Shown piece after piece: positions 6,909-15,764 of a DNA stretch of 64,000 nucleotides. The position numbers and the translations under genes are program-made. Within the stretch, counting starts at the first letter, position 1; every line of letters begins with the position of its first letter. Under the pieces are notes generated by a model, which was not told the origin of the DNA, did not search any database, and saw nothing but the letters and a program-made list of their open reading frames with translations. Origin of the DNA: Mycobacterium sp. ST-F2 (GTDB taxonomy: Bacteria; Actinomycetota; Actinomycetes; Mycobacteriales; Mycobacteriaceae); assembly GCF_001905655.1 (NCBI RefSeq), contig NZ_JMHT01000042.1, forward strand, positions 62,001 through 126,000, given 5' to 3'.

Positions 6909-9298
6909 CCAGCGCCACACGTCAGTTGAGCGATTCGTCTCCGGCTACCCGCCTGCGATCGGTCGACGCGTACTGGCGCGCGGCGAACTATCTCACGGCC
7001 GGTCAGATCTACCTGATGGGCAATCCGCTGCTGCGTACACCATTGGCCCAACAGGACATCAAGCCGCGTCCGTTGGGCCACTGGGGCACTTCGCCTGGGC
7101 TGAACTTCATTTACGCGCATTTGAATCGCGCCATCATCGAGCACGATCTCGACGCGATGTACGTCATCGGCCCCGGTCATGGCGGGCCCGCGCTGTTCGC
7201 GAATGCCTGGCTCGAGGGCAGCTACAGCCGAACGCGTCCCGACATCGCCCGTGATGGCCACGGGATGGCGACATTGTTCCGCGAGTTCTCTTTTCCCGGT
7301 GGCGTTCCCAGCCACGTGGCGCCTGAAGTTCCGGGATCCATTCACGAGGGCGGCGAGCTCGGGTACTCCCTGGCGCACGCCTATGGTGCGGCTCTCGACA
7401 ACCCGAACCTGTTGGTGGCGTGCGTAATCGGCGACGGCGAAGCAGAGACCGGCCCGCTCGCGGCCAGTTGGCATTCCAACAAGTTCATCAACCCGGCTAC
7501 CGACGGCGCCGTCCTGCCGATCCTGCACCTCAATGGGTACAAGATCGCCAATCCGACGGTGCTGGCCCGGATCACCGACGCTGAACTCGACTGCCTGTTG
7601 CGGGGATACGGGCACTACCCGATCTACGTCAGCGGTGACGATCCGCACCAGCTGCATCAGGACATGGCGGCGGCACTGGATCGCGTCGTGGCGATGATCG
7701 ACGAAATCCAGACTGCCGCGCGCATGGTCTCGGCGCCGCCGCGCCCGCAGTGGCCCATGATCGTGCTGCGGACACCGAAAGGCTGGACCGGACCACGATG
7801 GGTCGACGGCCTGCCCGTCGAGGGCACGTGGCGTTCGCATCAGGTGCCCCTCGCCGACGTCCGTACCGACCCCGAACACCGTCGACAGTTCATGGACTGG
7901 CTGCACTCCTACCGCCCCGAGGAACTGTTCGATGAAACCGGTTGTCCCACAAAGCTGGTCACCGACAACGTGCCGGCGCCCGAACATCGGATGGGTGCGA
8001 ACCCACACGCCAACGGTGGCCTGTTGCTGACGCCGTTGCACCTGCCGGTCGCCAAGGAATTCGCCGTGTCCACGGTCGGACCCGGGGATACGATGGCCGA
8101 ACCGACCAGGGTGCTCGGCCGGTATCTGCGCGAAGTGATGGTGCGCAACGCCGGCTACCGCAACTTCAGGTTGTTCGGACCCGATGAGACCGCGTCGAAC
8201 CGGCTCGGTGCGGTGTACGACGTCAGCGACAAACAGTGGAGCGCAGCGGTTTTGCCGAGCGATGAGCATCTGGCTCGCGACGGGCGCGTGCTCGAAGTCC
8301 TGTCGGAGCACATGTGCCAGGGTTGGCTGGAAGGTTATCTGCTGACGGGGCGGCACGGTCTGCTCAACAGCTATGAGGCCTTCGCCCACGTCGTCGACTC
8401 GATGGTGAACCAGCATGCCAAGTGGCTCAAGGTAAGTCGGCAGTTGCCGTGGCGTGCACCGATCGCGTCACTGAACTACCTGATTACGTCACATGTGTGG
8501 CGTCAGGACCACAACGGCTTCTCGCACCAGGACCCCGGTTTCATCGACCACGTCGCCAACAAGCGCGCCGAGATCGCCCGCATCTACCTGCCGCCGGATG
8601 CCAACACCCTGCTGTCGGTGGCAGCGCATTGCCTGGCCAGCCGGGACTACATCAACGTGATCGTCGCCGGGAAGAACGACGCTCCGGTGTGGCTGACCGC
8701 CGAACAAGCCGCGGTGCACTGCGCACGCGGCGCGGACATCTTCGAATGGGCCAGCACCGACGGAGGCTCGGTGCCTGACGTGGTGCTGGGCTGTGCGGGC
8801 GACGTGCCGACCCTCGAGGTGCTCGCCGCCGTGTCGATACTGCGAAAGCACCTGCCAGAGATCAGAATTCGCGTCGTCAACGTGGTCGACCTGTTCCGTC
8901 TGCAGTCGAACACCCAACATTCGCACGGCATGACCGATGCGGAGTACGACACACTGTTCACCACTGACCGGCCCGTGATCTTCGCCTACCACGGATACCC
9001 GTCGTTGATTCACCGGCTGACCTACCGTCGCCGCAACCATCAGCACATGCACGTGCGCGGATATCTGGAAGAGGGCTCGACGACAACGCCTTTCGACATG
9101 CTGGTGCTGAACAAGATGGATCGCTTCCAACTGGTGATCGACGCCATCGACCTGATGCCCGGACTCGATGGCCCGGCGGTACGCACACTGCGCGCGGACA
9201 TGGTTGCGGCTCACGATCGCCACCGAGAGTGGATCCGGACGCACGGTGAGGATCTGCCCGAGGTCACGGACTGGCGTTGGGAGCCCATCGGTGGCTGA
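6905..9298 (+). CDS. xfp: Phosphoketolase (xylulose-5-phosphate/fructose-6-phosphate)
   Basis: 797 residues, the usual length for Xfp. It cleaves xylulose-5-P or fructose-6-P with phosphate to acetyl phosphate plus a triose or tetrose phosphate, using thiamine diphosphate. Visible signatures: GPGHGGPAL near residue 90, the ThDP-binding GDGEAETGP, PKGWTGP, and GPDETASNRL plus HQDPGFIDH in the C-terminal half. ATG 6905 overlaps the USP stop. Its place behind a putative DosR-controlled USP suggests use during oxygen limitation, feeding acetyl phosphate without NADH production. No ack/pta genes are seen in the window. Confidence 0.95.
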   Translation: MTSATRQLSDSSPATRLRSVDAYWRAANYLTAGQIYLMGNPLLRTPLAQQDIKPRPLGHWGTSPGLNFIYAHLNRAIIEHDLDAMYVIGPGHGGPALFANAWLEGSYSRTRPDIARDGHGMATLFREFSFPGGVPSHVAPEVPGSIHEGGELGYSLAHAYGAALDNPNLLVACVIGDGEAETGPLAASWHSNKFINPATDGAVLPILHLNGYKIANPTVLARITDAELDCLLRGYGHYPIYVSGDDPHQLHQDMAAALDRVVAMIDEIQTAARMVSAPPRPQWPMIVLRTPKGWTGPRWVDGLPVEGTWRSHQVPLADVRTDPEHRRQFMDWLHSYRPEELFDETGCPTKLVTDNVPAPEHRMGANPHANGGLLLTPLHLPVAKEFAVSTVGPGDTMAEPTRVLGRYLREVMVRNAGYRNFRLFGPDETASNRLGAVYDVSDKQWSAAVLPSDEHLARDGRVLEVLSEHMCQGWLEGYLLTGRHGLLNSYEAFAHVVDSMVNQHAKWLKVSRQLPWRAPIASLNYLITSHVWRQDHNGFSHQDPGFIDHVANKRAEIARIYLPPDANTLLSVAAHCLASRDYINVIVAGKNDAPVWLTAEQAAVHCARGADIFEWASTDGGSVPDVVLGCAGDVPTLEVLAAVSILRKHLPEIRIRVVNVVDLFRLQSNTQHSHGMTDAEYDTLFTTDRPVIFAYHGYPSLIHRLTYRRRNHQHMHVRGYLEEGSTTTPFDMLVLNKMDRFQLVIDAIDLMPGLDGPAVRTLRADMVAAHDRHREWIRTHGEDLPEVTDWRWEPIGG

Positions 9299-9336
9299 CG
9301 GTGCCAGGTCGTCGGTCGCCCATGACGACCCGCAAT

Positions 9337-10050
9337 TCAGCGCGGCAGCGAACTGACCACCGATCGTCGAGTGACCGGGCTTGTGGTGCGCGCGACGACG
9401 AAAGTCAGCGTCAGGAGAAACGTGCCGACGACGGCAACGTGGATGCGCTCGAACAGCCCCGTCCAATCTGTGTCCGCGAGCGCAGTACCGATTTCGATGC
9501 CGCCGAGTATCGCTCCGATCGCTGCACAGGTGAGGCCGGCCGATCCCAGATGACGCGTGGCCGGCCGGCTGCTCAGTGCAATGCCGTACGCCGCCATCGC
9601 GAACAGGACCGCGGTGAAACCGACGACGCCGGAGACGGTGTGCAACTCAGACAGCTGCGTCGACAAGGCGGCGTGATCGGCTGCCCAGCACCGGGGATCA
9701 ACCGACGGGGCGCAGCTCATGGGGGACAGGGCGTCGACGATCGAAGTGGCGGCCGCAACCGCCAGCGCCGTGCTCCCGAGCCGAATTGGTGACGAGGGGT
9801 GCCAGATGACCAGGACGCCCGCGAGTATCGCGAGGCCGATGCCGGCGACCAGGTCGCCGATCCGGAAGACCTGGTAATACGGTTGGCCGGCGACCGCCAG
9901 TTCACTGATGTAGGACCGGCTCGGGCTGAGCGGAGATCCGACGACCCATTGAAGCGGGAAGTCGCAGTAACCGATGAGTCCGACGAGCACGGCGACAGTC
10001 CAGGGTCGTAGTGCCGACCGGAACCTGGTGTAGGTCACCGTCGAAGCCAT
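9337..10050 (-). CDS. DUF998 family integral membrane protein
   Basis: 237 residues with about six hydrophobic helices and the conserved opening AVLVGLIGYCDFPLQW followed by SPLSPSRSYISELAVAGQPY, the hallmark of DUF998 proteins. A loop with two cysteines (SCAPSVDPRC) precedes STQLSELHTVSG. No enzymatic role can be given. It converges on phosphoketolase. A DosR-box-like element lies about 100 bases upstream, which fits membership of the dormancy cluster. Confidence 0.8.
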   Translation of the reverse strand: MASTVTYTRFRSALRPWTVAVLVGLIGYCDFPLQWVVGSPLSPSRSYISELAVAGQPYYQVFRIGDLVAGIGLAILAGVLVIWHPSSPIRLGSTALAVAAATSIVDALSPMSCAPSVDPRCWAADHAALSTQLSELHTVSGVVGFTAVLFAMAAYGIALSSRPATRHLGSAGLTCAAIGAILGGIEIGTALADTDWTGLFERIHVAVVGTFLLTLTFVVARTTSPVTRRSVVSSLPR

Positions 10051-10142
10051 ACCCTCAGCCCGATCTCGAGAAACCTGGTTAGGCCGCAGCTTCGGCAGTG
10101 TGTGTCTTCGTCATAGGACGACTGTGCGCTCAGCGGGCTGCG

Positions 10143-10183
10143 GCGGCTAGGGTCTTGGGTCCTCAGCTTCTGGGTCTAGCCGC
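10143..10183. repeat. Inverted repeat overlapping the WS/DGAT stop codon
   Basis: GCGGCTAG and CTAGCCGC form an 8-bp perfect inverted repeat around 25 bases. The right arm contains the WS/DGAT stop. It may terminate that operon; it also encloses the DosR-like element of the DUF998 promoter. Confidence 0.4.
10148..10163 (-). promoter_or_regulatory. DosR-box-like site before DUF998 gene
   Basis: On the minus strand AGGACCCAAGACCCTA fits GGGACTTTNGNCCCTA at 10-11 of 14 fixed positions. It is about 98 bases before the DUF998 start. Confidence 0.35.
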
Positions 10184-11573
10184 TGAGCAGCATCAGGTTG
10201 CCGAGTCGGCGGGTATGCGTCGCAGCAGACGCGACGGTGATCAGGTGAGCGATTCCGTGCTCGATGCCGCGGGCGAGATCGTCCGTCTCGAGTTCGGCGT
10301 CGTAGTCACCGATGACGCCGAACGTCAGGCGGTCGGCGTAGCTCATGATGGCGATACCGGTACGCATGCCCATCGCAATCGGGGGCACCGGGACGAGCGC
10401 GGCGATCTTTCGGCCCATCAAGCGCATTGGCCGATTCGGGCCGGGGACGTTCGTCGTCACGGCCACCACGCCGTGTTGCGGCAGCCGGCCCAACAGCCGC
10501 ACGGCAGAAGCCATTACCGGAAACGGAATCAGGTTGGCTGCGGCAACCACGAAGGAGCCGGCTTGGCGCTGGCCACTGCTTTTCGCCGTCGTCAGCCTCT
10601 TGTGGACCAGCCGAAGCTGTTCGAGCGGATCCGGTCGATCGACGGGTAGGTCCGGCAGCAAGACTGAAACCCGGTTGTCGGGCACGTGGAGTAGTTCGGC
10701 CGGCCGGACGGAAACCGGCACGACGGTGCGGATCGGCCCGGCCGAAGGTTGCATGTCGTGCTGCAGCATGGCGGACCGGAAACCGTCGGTGATGGCAGCC
10801 AGAGCCACGTCGTTGACCGTGACGCCGAACCGTTTGGCGACCATCTGGACATCCTGCAACGAGACTTCGACAGCACTGAATCGGCGCATATCGCTGAGCT
10901 GACCGTTGAGGGGTTGGGTCGACGTGGTGAGCACGCCGGCCACGAGTTGAGCGGCCCCGAACGCCATCCGCACCCCACTGCGCGCCGTCGACCGCACCAT
11001 CCGCCACGCATCGGTGCCGAGCGCGATCGGATTGAAGGCGCGCGACGGACGCCGGTCCGATACCGAAGGGAGGCTGAGGATTTCATCGCGGTCCGCCCAC
11101 TGGTTATCGCAGATGCCCGCGAGCATCGCTGTCGCCGCGACCCCGTCGGCGATGCAGTGGTGCAGCTTCACCACGATCGCCCAGCGACCGTCAGCCAGAC
11201 CGTCCAGCATCCACGCTTCCCACAATGGCCGGGATCTGTCGAGGCGACGCTCCATCAAGCTCGCCACCGCGCGATGAACCGCGGTGTCATCACCGGGCGC
11301 TGTCACCGTGAGCCGGCGGACGTGGTGGGTGATGTCGAAACTGGGCGCCGGTACCCATTCTGGAGCGCTGAGGTCGAGCGGATAGGAGTGCAAAACCTGT
11401 CGGCAGCGGGGGAGGGTGGCCGAGCGCTCGTCGAGCACCGCCTGCAGTTCGGCGAAGTCCGGTGCCGGGCCCTCCATGATGGCCACCACCGCGACGGCCA
11501 GATTGGCATGACTGTCGGAATCCTCGGCCTGCAGGAATCCGGCATCGAGAGCGGTGAGCTGGTTGTCGTTCAT
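10176..11573 (-). CDS. tgs1: WS/DGAT wax ester synthase / diacylglycerol acyltransferase
   Basis: 465 residues, standard WS/DGAT length. The acyl-transfer motif HHxxxDG is present as KLHHCIADG near residue 140; the opening MNDNQLTALDAGFLQAEDSD and the C-terminal NVPGPNRPM and GIAIMSY blocks are family-typical. It condenses acyl-CoA with diacylglycerol or alcohol to form storage lipid. In M. tuberculosis the DosR-controlled tgs1 (Rv3130c) lies two genes from devS. Here it is third in an operon behind the nitroreductase and a small membrane protein, so the symbol is by position and family. Start ATG 11573 follows AAGGGACA. Confidence 0.9.
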   Translation of the reverse strand: MNDNQLTALDAGFLQAEDSDSHANLAVAVVAIMEGPAPDFAELQAVLDERSATLPRCRQVLHSYPLDLSAPEWVPAPSFDITHHVRRLTVTAPGDDTAVHRAVASLMERRLDRSRPLWEAWMLDGLADGRWAIVVKLHHCIADGVAATAMLAGICDNQWADRDEILSLPSVSDRRPSRAFNPIALGTDAWRMVRSTARSGVRMAFGAAQLVAGVLTTSTQPLNGQLSDMRRFSAVEVSLQDVQMVAKRFGVTVNDVALAAITDGFRSAMLQHDMQPSAGPIRTVVPVSVRPAELLHVPDNRVSVLLPDLPVDRPDPLEQLRLVHKRLTTAKSSGQRQAGSFVVAAANLIPFPVMASAVRLLGRLPQHGVVAVTTNVPGPNRPMRLMGRKIAALVPVPPIAMGMRTGIAIMSYADRLTFGVIGDYDAELETDDLARGIEHGIAHLITVASAATHTRRLGNLMLLSG

Positions 11574-11598
11574 CGGTGTCCCTTGCCGTTGGCGCGCA

Positions 11599-12033
11599 TC
11601 AAGATTCGGAAGGCACGGTGACGGACGGGGTTGATCGCCGGTCCGGCGACCACCCGATGACGGTGAGATACAGGCCGGCCAGTCCGGTGACGATCACGCC
11701 GGCCTGCCACCACGGTGCGCCGGCCAGCACATCCTGTCCCGTCGTGAGGTACGCCCCGGGGAACGTCATCAACGCCACACCTTTGAGTACCGTCAACCAG
11801 CCCAGCACCGACACGGTAGCGGCGGCAGCTCCCCTCCAGTACGGGTGCAGCGTGACGACGACCAGTCCCATCGGTAAGACGAAGGCGCCGGTGATCCAGG
11901 GCCATACGGAGTTGTCCCCGAACGTGTGCAGCAGTGTCTTGACGTAATCGGCCCGGGTGACGAGTGAAGCGGCCGCAACGACGAGGTAGGGGCCGAGCAC
12001 CCGGGCGAACATCCGGGTGCGGTGCGCGATCAT
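11599..12033 (-). CDS. Small integral membrane protein in DosR operon
   Basis: 144 residues with four hydrophobic segments (roughly 10-30, 45-65, 70-95 and 105-130) and short charged termini. I do not recognise a named family. Its ATG overlaps the TGA of the upstream nitroreductase and 25 bases separate it from the WS/DGAT gene, so all three are one transcript. The context suggests a membrane function in lipid or redox adaptation to hypoxia, which is inference only. Confidence 0.75.
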   Translation of the reverse strand: MIAHRTRMFARVLGPYLVVAAASLVTRADYVKTLLHTFGDNSVWPWITGAFVLPMGLVVVTLHPYWRGAAAATVSVLGWLTVLKGVALMTFPGAYLTTGQDVLAGAPWWQAGVIVTGLAGLYLTVIGWSPDRRSTPSVTVPSES

Positions 12034-13061
12034 CGATCCACCTCCTCGTCGTCAGTGGGCTGTGAGCCCAACGCCGGGTCGTCGTCGTGCAGCAGGGAAA
12101 CGACGTCCGTCAGCGCGCGGCGCGGGGTCGCGGGCAGCGGGTCGGCGTTGAGGGGTGCCCAGCCGACCCGGATGAGCATCTGCGGGAACAACTCGTCGCC
12201 GAAAACGTCCGACCGGACGATGGCTCGGCACTCGGGATTTTCCAGCGCTTCGGTGACGGGACACGTGGAGAGCCCTTGTGCGGTGGCAGTGAGCAGAACT
12301 GCGCTCGTGGCTTCGCCGGCCCGCAATCGATCAATCGGGGCGTCGGTCGAGGTACCGAGCGCCAACAGCGAGCCATTGTCGTCGGTGGCCGTCGCACCCA
12401 CGGGCTGGTTGAGGACGGGGGCGGCGAAGATGCGGCTGGGGAGGGCGGCGCTGTGGTCGGGCGTGGGTGTACTACGTGCAGGTACTCCGGCGACCGATGC
12501 GTAGCGCCCGCTCCAGACCGTCAGTTCGGTGAGGTAATCCAGATCATGCACATGCTGCGAAACCGCTTGTCGTAGTGCAGTTGTGAGGACGTCGTTGAGC
12601 TTCACTCGGCGTAGCCCGATGCCGAGACGGGCAGCGCGGGCGGTCATCAGAGCGATGTCCCCGAGCGGGACGGGCCAGCCGCTGTAATACCGCCGGTCGG
12701 TTCTGCGCCGCGGAATCGCCGCGGCAAGGGCGATGTCGGGCTGCTCGGGAAAACAGGGGCTCAATTCGATTGCGGCGAGGTGATCAGGCTCGGCCGGGTT
12801 GGGGAATCGTCGCACTGTCGGCTGCCAGCCCAGCGCGTGGAAAGCCACGGTCGCGTGGTGCAGTGCCGCACCGCAACTGATCAACAGGTCGCGGCCGTCG
12901 GGATCGGTGTGGATCAGGTGCAGTGATGATTCGGCGTACAGGTGCACGCTGTTCGAGCCGATCCGCCACCGCCACGGTTGCGTGTTGTGGACGGAGGGGG
13001 CACGCGTCGCCAGCGCCATGGCTGCGCAAACCGTCTGATGGTCGGGAAACGTCTCGGACAT
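12030..13061 (-). CDS. Acg-family nitroreductase
   Basis: 343 residues; FMN-binding nitroreductase of the mycobacterial Acg group (Rv2032/Rv3131/Rv3127 type). ATRAPSVHNTQPWRW near the N-terminus is the family hallmark; two NTR-like halves follow, with RRRTDRRYYSGWPVP in the middle and QMLIRVGWAP plus PRRALTDVV at the end. Start ATG 13061 is chosen because the family begins just before this motif; the frame stays open 19 codons more. Acg proteins are strongly DosR-induced and have unclear substrates; they often lack ordinary nitroreductase activity. It leads the operon with the membrane protein and WS/DGAT. Confidence 0.9.
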   Translation of the reverse strand: MSETFPDHQTVCAAMALATRAPSVHNTQPWRWRIGSNSVHLYAESSLHLIHTDPDGRDLLISCGAALHHATVAFHALGWQPTVRRFPNPAEPDHLAAIELSPCFPEQPDIALAAAIPRRRTDRRYYSGWPVPLGDIALMTARAARLGIGLRRVKLNDVLTTALRQAVSQHVHDLDYLTELTVWSGRYASVAGVPARSTPTPDHSAALPSRIFAAPVLNQPVGATATDDNGSLLALGTSTDAPIDRLRAGEATSAVLLTATAQGLSTCPVTEALENPECRAIVRSDVFGDELFPQMLIRVGWAPLNADPLPATPRRALTDVVSLLHDDDPALGSQPTDDEEVDR

Positions 13062-13092
13062 CTGATTCACCTCACAAACTCGTTGTCGAGAC

Positions 13093-13126
13093 CGAGCGGT
13101 GCGCTCTAGGGAGCGCACACCGCTCG
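13093..13126. repeat. GC-rich hairpin in the nitroreductase leader
   Basis: CGAGCGGTG-CGCTC pairs with GAGCGCACACCGCTCG around a TAGG loop, forming a stem of 14 pairs with a two-base bulge. It starts 32 bases before the nitroreductase ATG and would be part of the mRNA leader if transcription begins near the upstream DosR box. Confidence 0.45.
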
Positions 13127-13249
13127 TTTCTCATACAGCGATCCTGCAGGTGATCCGACCTCACCGACAGAGCACTACGTCACTTGCTGCAGGGTTTTGC
13201 CCGGTGCCCACGTGCCGGCCGAAGCCGGGCGTATCGTCGTTGGACGCCA

Positions 13250-13263
13250 GGGACATTGGTCCC
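13250..13263 (-). promoter_or_regulatory. DosR-box-like palindrome before the nitroreductase operon
   Basis: GGGACATTGGTCCC has the arms GGGAC and GTCCC of the DosR palindrome. It is about 190 bases from the nitroreductase start and just 17 bases beyond the dosS stop. A long leader is implied. Confidence 0.5.
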
Positions 13264-13280
13264 GCGCGCCAAGTCGCCCG

Positions 13281-14984
13281 TCAGGGCAGCGGTGCCCACC
13301 ACCGCAGGACGGTGCCGGCGTCGGCGCCGGGTTCGACGGACATGTCACCGCCGGTGTCTCGTGCCCGTCGGCGCAGATTCGCGAGGCCACTCTCGGTGAT
13401 TCCGTCGGACAAACCCTGGCCGTTGTCGGCCACCTCGATACGCAAGTCGTTGTCGACGTTGATGGTGACGCTGACCGCGCTGGCGTTGCCGTGGCGGACG
13501 GCGTTGCTCACAGCTTCCCGGACGACGGCCTCGGCGTGATCGGCCAAGTCAGGCTCGATGACCGAAAGCGGGCCGTCGTAACGGACCGTGGTGTGCAGTT
13601 CGTGGCTGGAGAACGAGGCGACAGCGGCATCGAGTCGCTGTCGTAACCGGGTGGTGGAGGCTGTGCTGCCGTGGAGATCGAAGATCGCCGTACGGATTTC
13701 GGTGATCACTTCCTGGAGGTCGTCGACGCAGTCGGTGATGCGACGCTGCACATCGCTCGACTTGGCGCGTGGGATCGCGCCCTGGAGCGTCAGACCGACT
13801 GCGAACAGTCGCTGGATGACGTGATCGTGCAAGTCGCGGGCAATCCTGTCACGGTCCGCCAACACATCCAGCTCACGCTTCTGACGCTGGCTGGCCGCAA
13901 GCTGCCAGGCCAGCGCGGCCTGGTCGGCGAACGCGGCCATGGTGTCCAGCTGATCCGGCGTGAATTCCTGCCGGCCCGCACGCCGCAGCACGATCAGGAC
14001 TCCGATGACGCTCTCGGTGGTGCGCAGTGGCAGCACCAGAGCCGACGCCATGTCGGCTGCTATCGCTTCAGGCAGGTCCGGTGCCCGACAGATCAGGGGC
14101 GTCCGATGGTGAAACGCATGGCCGATGGGCCCGTCGGCCACCGGCGCCTCCAGCGATGATGCGTGGACGTCGCCGACGACGTCGATGACCTGGAGTTCGG
14201 TGATCTCGTTGCTCGGAGCATCGTCGTCTTCGGGAACCGCTATCAGCGTCGCGTCGGCGTCCGTCAGGGCACGTGCTTGCTCTGCGATCTGGCGGAACAC
14301 CTGAGCCGGCTCGGTGCCCGACAGCAGGGCGGTACCGATATCGCGGGTGGCCTCGATCCAGGCCTGGCGTTGCTGCGACTGGCGGTAGAGCCGTGCGTTG
14401 TCGATGGCGATGCCGGCCGCTGCGGCAAGCGCCTGCGCGAGCACTTCGTCGTCTTCGCTGAACGGCTGCCCGGATGCTTTTTCAGCCAGATACAGGTTGC
14501 CGAATACTTCGTCGCGGATGCGCACCGGCACACCGAGGAAAGTGCGCATGGGCGGGTGGTGCTCAGGAAATCCCACCGAGGCAGGGTGCGTGCGAATGTC
14601 CTCCAGCCGAATGGGTTTCGGTTCGTCGATCAGCACTCCGAGTACGCCGCGTCCCTGAGGAAGCGGGCCGATTTTGCAACGGGTCTCCTCGTCTATGCCC
14701 TCATAGACGAATTGGACGAGCTCGTGGCCGGTGCCCCGCACTCCGAGGGCGCCGTACCGTGCGTCGATCAGCTCGATCGCAGTGTGGACGATGGTGCGCA
14801 GCGTCTCGTCCAGTTCGAGGCCGGACGTGACAGTGAGCATGGCCTCGACCAGACCGTCGAGCCGGTCACGGCCCTCGATGATCTGTTCGACGCGATCCTG
14901 AACCTCAGTGAGAAGTTCACGCAGCCGTAGTCCGGCTAGCGGCGCTCGCAGCGGATGCTCAGCGCTGCCGTCATCGCGTGTCAC
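13281..14984 (-). CDS. dosS: Hypoxia/redox sensor histidine kinase DosS (DevS)
   Basis: 567 residues. Two GAF domains (about 45-195 and 220-365) precede a HisKA_3 dimerisation/phosphoacceptor helix (DRDRIARDLHDHVIQRLFAVG, phospho-His about residue 386) and a HATPase domain (AVVREAVSNAVRHG with the N-box, and DNGQGL). In GAF-A, EHHPPMRTFLGVP contains the residue matching the proximal haem His149 of M. tuberculosis DosS (here about H143), so haem sensing of O2, CO and NO is expected. It has no membrane segment. GTG start 14984 is 57 bases after dosR. Gene order usp-dosR-dosS is as in M. tuberculosis, so orthology is strong. Confidence 0.96.
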   Translation of the reverse strand: MTRDDGSAEHPLRAPLAGLRLRELLTEVQDRVEQIIEGRDRLDGLVEAMLTVTSGLELDETLRTIVHTAIELIDARYGALGVRGTGHELVQFVYEGIDEETRCKIGPLPQGRGVLGVLIDEPKPIRLEDIRTHPASVGFPEHHPPMRTFLGVPVRIRDEVFGNLYLAEKASGQPFSEDDEVLAQALAAAAGIAIDNARLYRQSQQRQAWIEATRDIGTALLSGTEPAQVFRQIAEQARALTDADATLIAVPEDDDAPSNEITELQVIDVVGDVHASSLEAPVADGPIGHAFHHRTPLICRAPDLPEAIAADMASALVLPLRTTESVIGVLIVLRRAGRQEFTPDQLDTMAAFADQAALAWQLAASQRQKRELDVLADRDRIARDLHDHVIQRLFAVGLTLQGAIPRAKSSDVQRRITDCVDDLQEVITEIRTAIFDLHGSTASTTRLRQRLDAAVASFSSHELHTTVRYDGPLSVIEPDLADHAEAVVREAVSNAVRHGNASAVSVTINVDNDLRIEVADNGQGLSDGITESGLANLRRRARDTGGDMSVEPGADAGTVLRWWAPLP

Positions 14985-15041
14985 ACGCGTGATTCTGCCA
15001 TCGACGCAACGGTGCGCCAGGAAATTGACGCCGGGTGCACA

Positions 15042-15689
15042 TCAGTCGTCCGAGCGGCGCGGTCGGTCCAGCTTCGACACGAATACCGCGGCCTGCGTGC
15101 GGCGTTCCATGCCGAGTTTGGCCAGCAGACGTGACACGTAGTTCTTGACAGTCTTCTCCGCCAGGAACATTCGCGCGGCAATCTGCTTGTTGGTCAGCCC
15201 TTCCCCGAGCAGGTCCAGCAGCACCCGCTCTTGATCGGTCAGCCCCGAAAGCGGGTCCGACCGCTCGGCTGCGTTGCGGAGCTTGGCCATCAATGCCGCG
15301 GCAGCGCGATTGTCCAGCAGGGAACGTCCGGCGCCGACGGCTTTGATCGCCTCGGCCAGTTCCATCCCTTTGATGTCCTTGATGACGTAGCCGCTCGCGC
15401 CGGCCAGGACCGCGTCGAGCATGGCCTCGTCGGAAGTGAACGAGGTGAGCATGAGGCAACGCAGGTCGGGCAGCCGGGACAGCAGATCGCGGCAGAGTTC
15501 GATGCCATTGCCGTCAGGCAGGCGAACGTCGAGGACCGCGACATCGGGCCGGAGCGCAGGAATCTGGGCCATGGCATGTGCCACCGTGCCCGCTTCGCCG
15601 ATGACTTGGAGGTCGGGGTCGGCGCTCAACAGATCGATGAGTCCGCGCCGCACGACTTCGTGGTCGTCGACGAGAAATACGGTGACCAT
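15042..15689 (-). CDS. dosR: Dormancy response regulator DosR (DevR)
   Basis: 215 residues, NarL/LuxR-type regulator nearly collinear with M. tuberculosis DosR. The receiver has the acidic pair D8/D9, phosphoacceptor D54 (VAVLDVRLPDG), T82 and K104. The C-terminal LuxR-type helix-turn-helix contains LTNKQIAARMFLAEKTVKNYVSRLL, including K179, K182 and N183, the DNA-contact residues known from DosR. It activates the dormancy regulon under hypoxia, NO and CO after phosphorylation by DosS. The gene lies between the USP and dosS and is probably co-transcribed with both from the promoter upstream of the USP gene. Confidence 0.97.
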   Translation of the reverse strand: MVTVFLVDDHEVVRRGLIDLLSADPDLQVIGEAGTVAHAMAQIPALRPDVAVLDVRLPDGNGIELCRDLLSRLPDLRCLMLTSFTSDEAMLDAVLAGASGYVIKDIKGMELAEAIKAVGAGRSLLDNRAAAALMAKLRNAAERSDPLSGLTDQERVLLDLLGEGLTNKQIAARMFLAEKTVKNYVSRLLAKLGMERRTQAAVFVSKLDRPRRSDD

Positions 15690-15764
15690 TCACATGCCCT
15701 TCCGAACACCGACGCCGGCGTGTGGGTGTTCAATTCTCACTCGCAACGATAGGTCAGTCATCGA

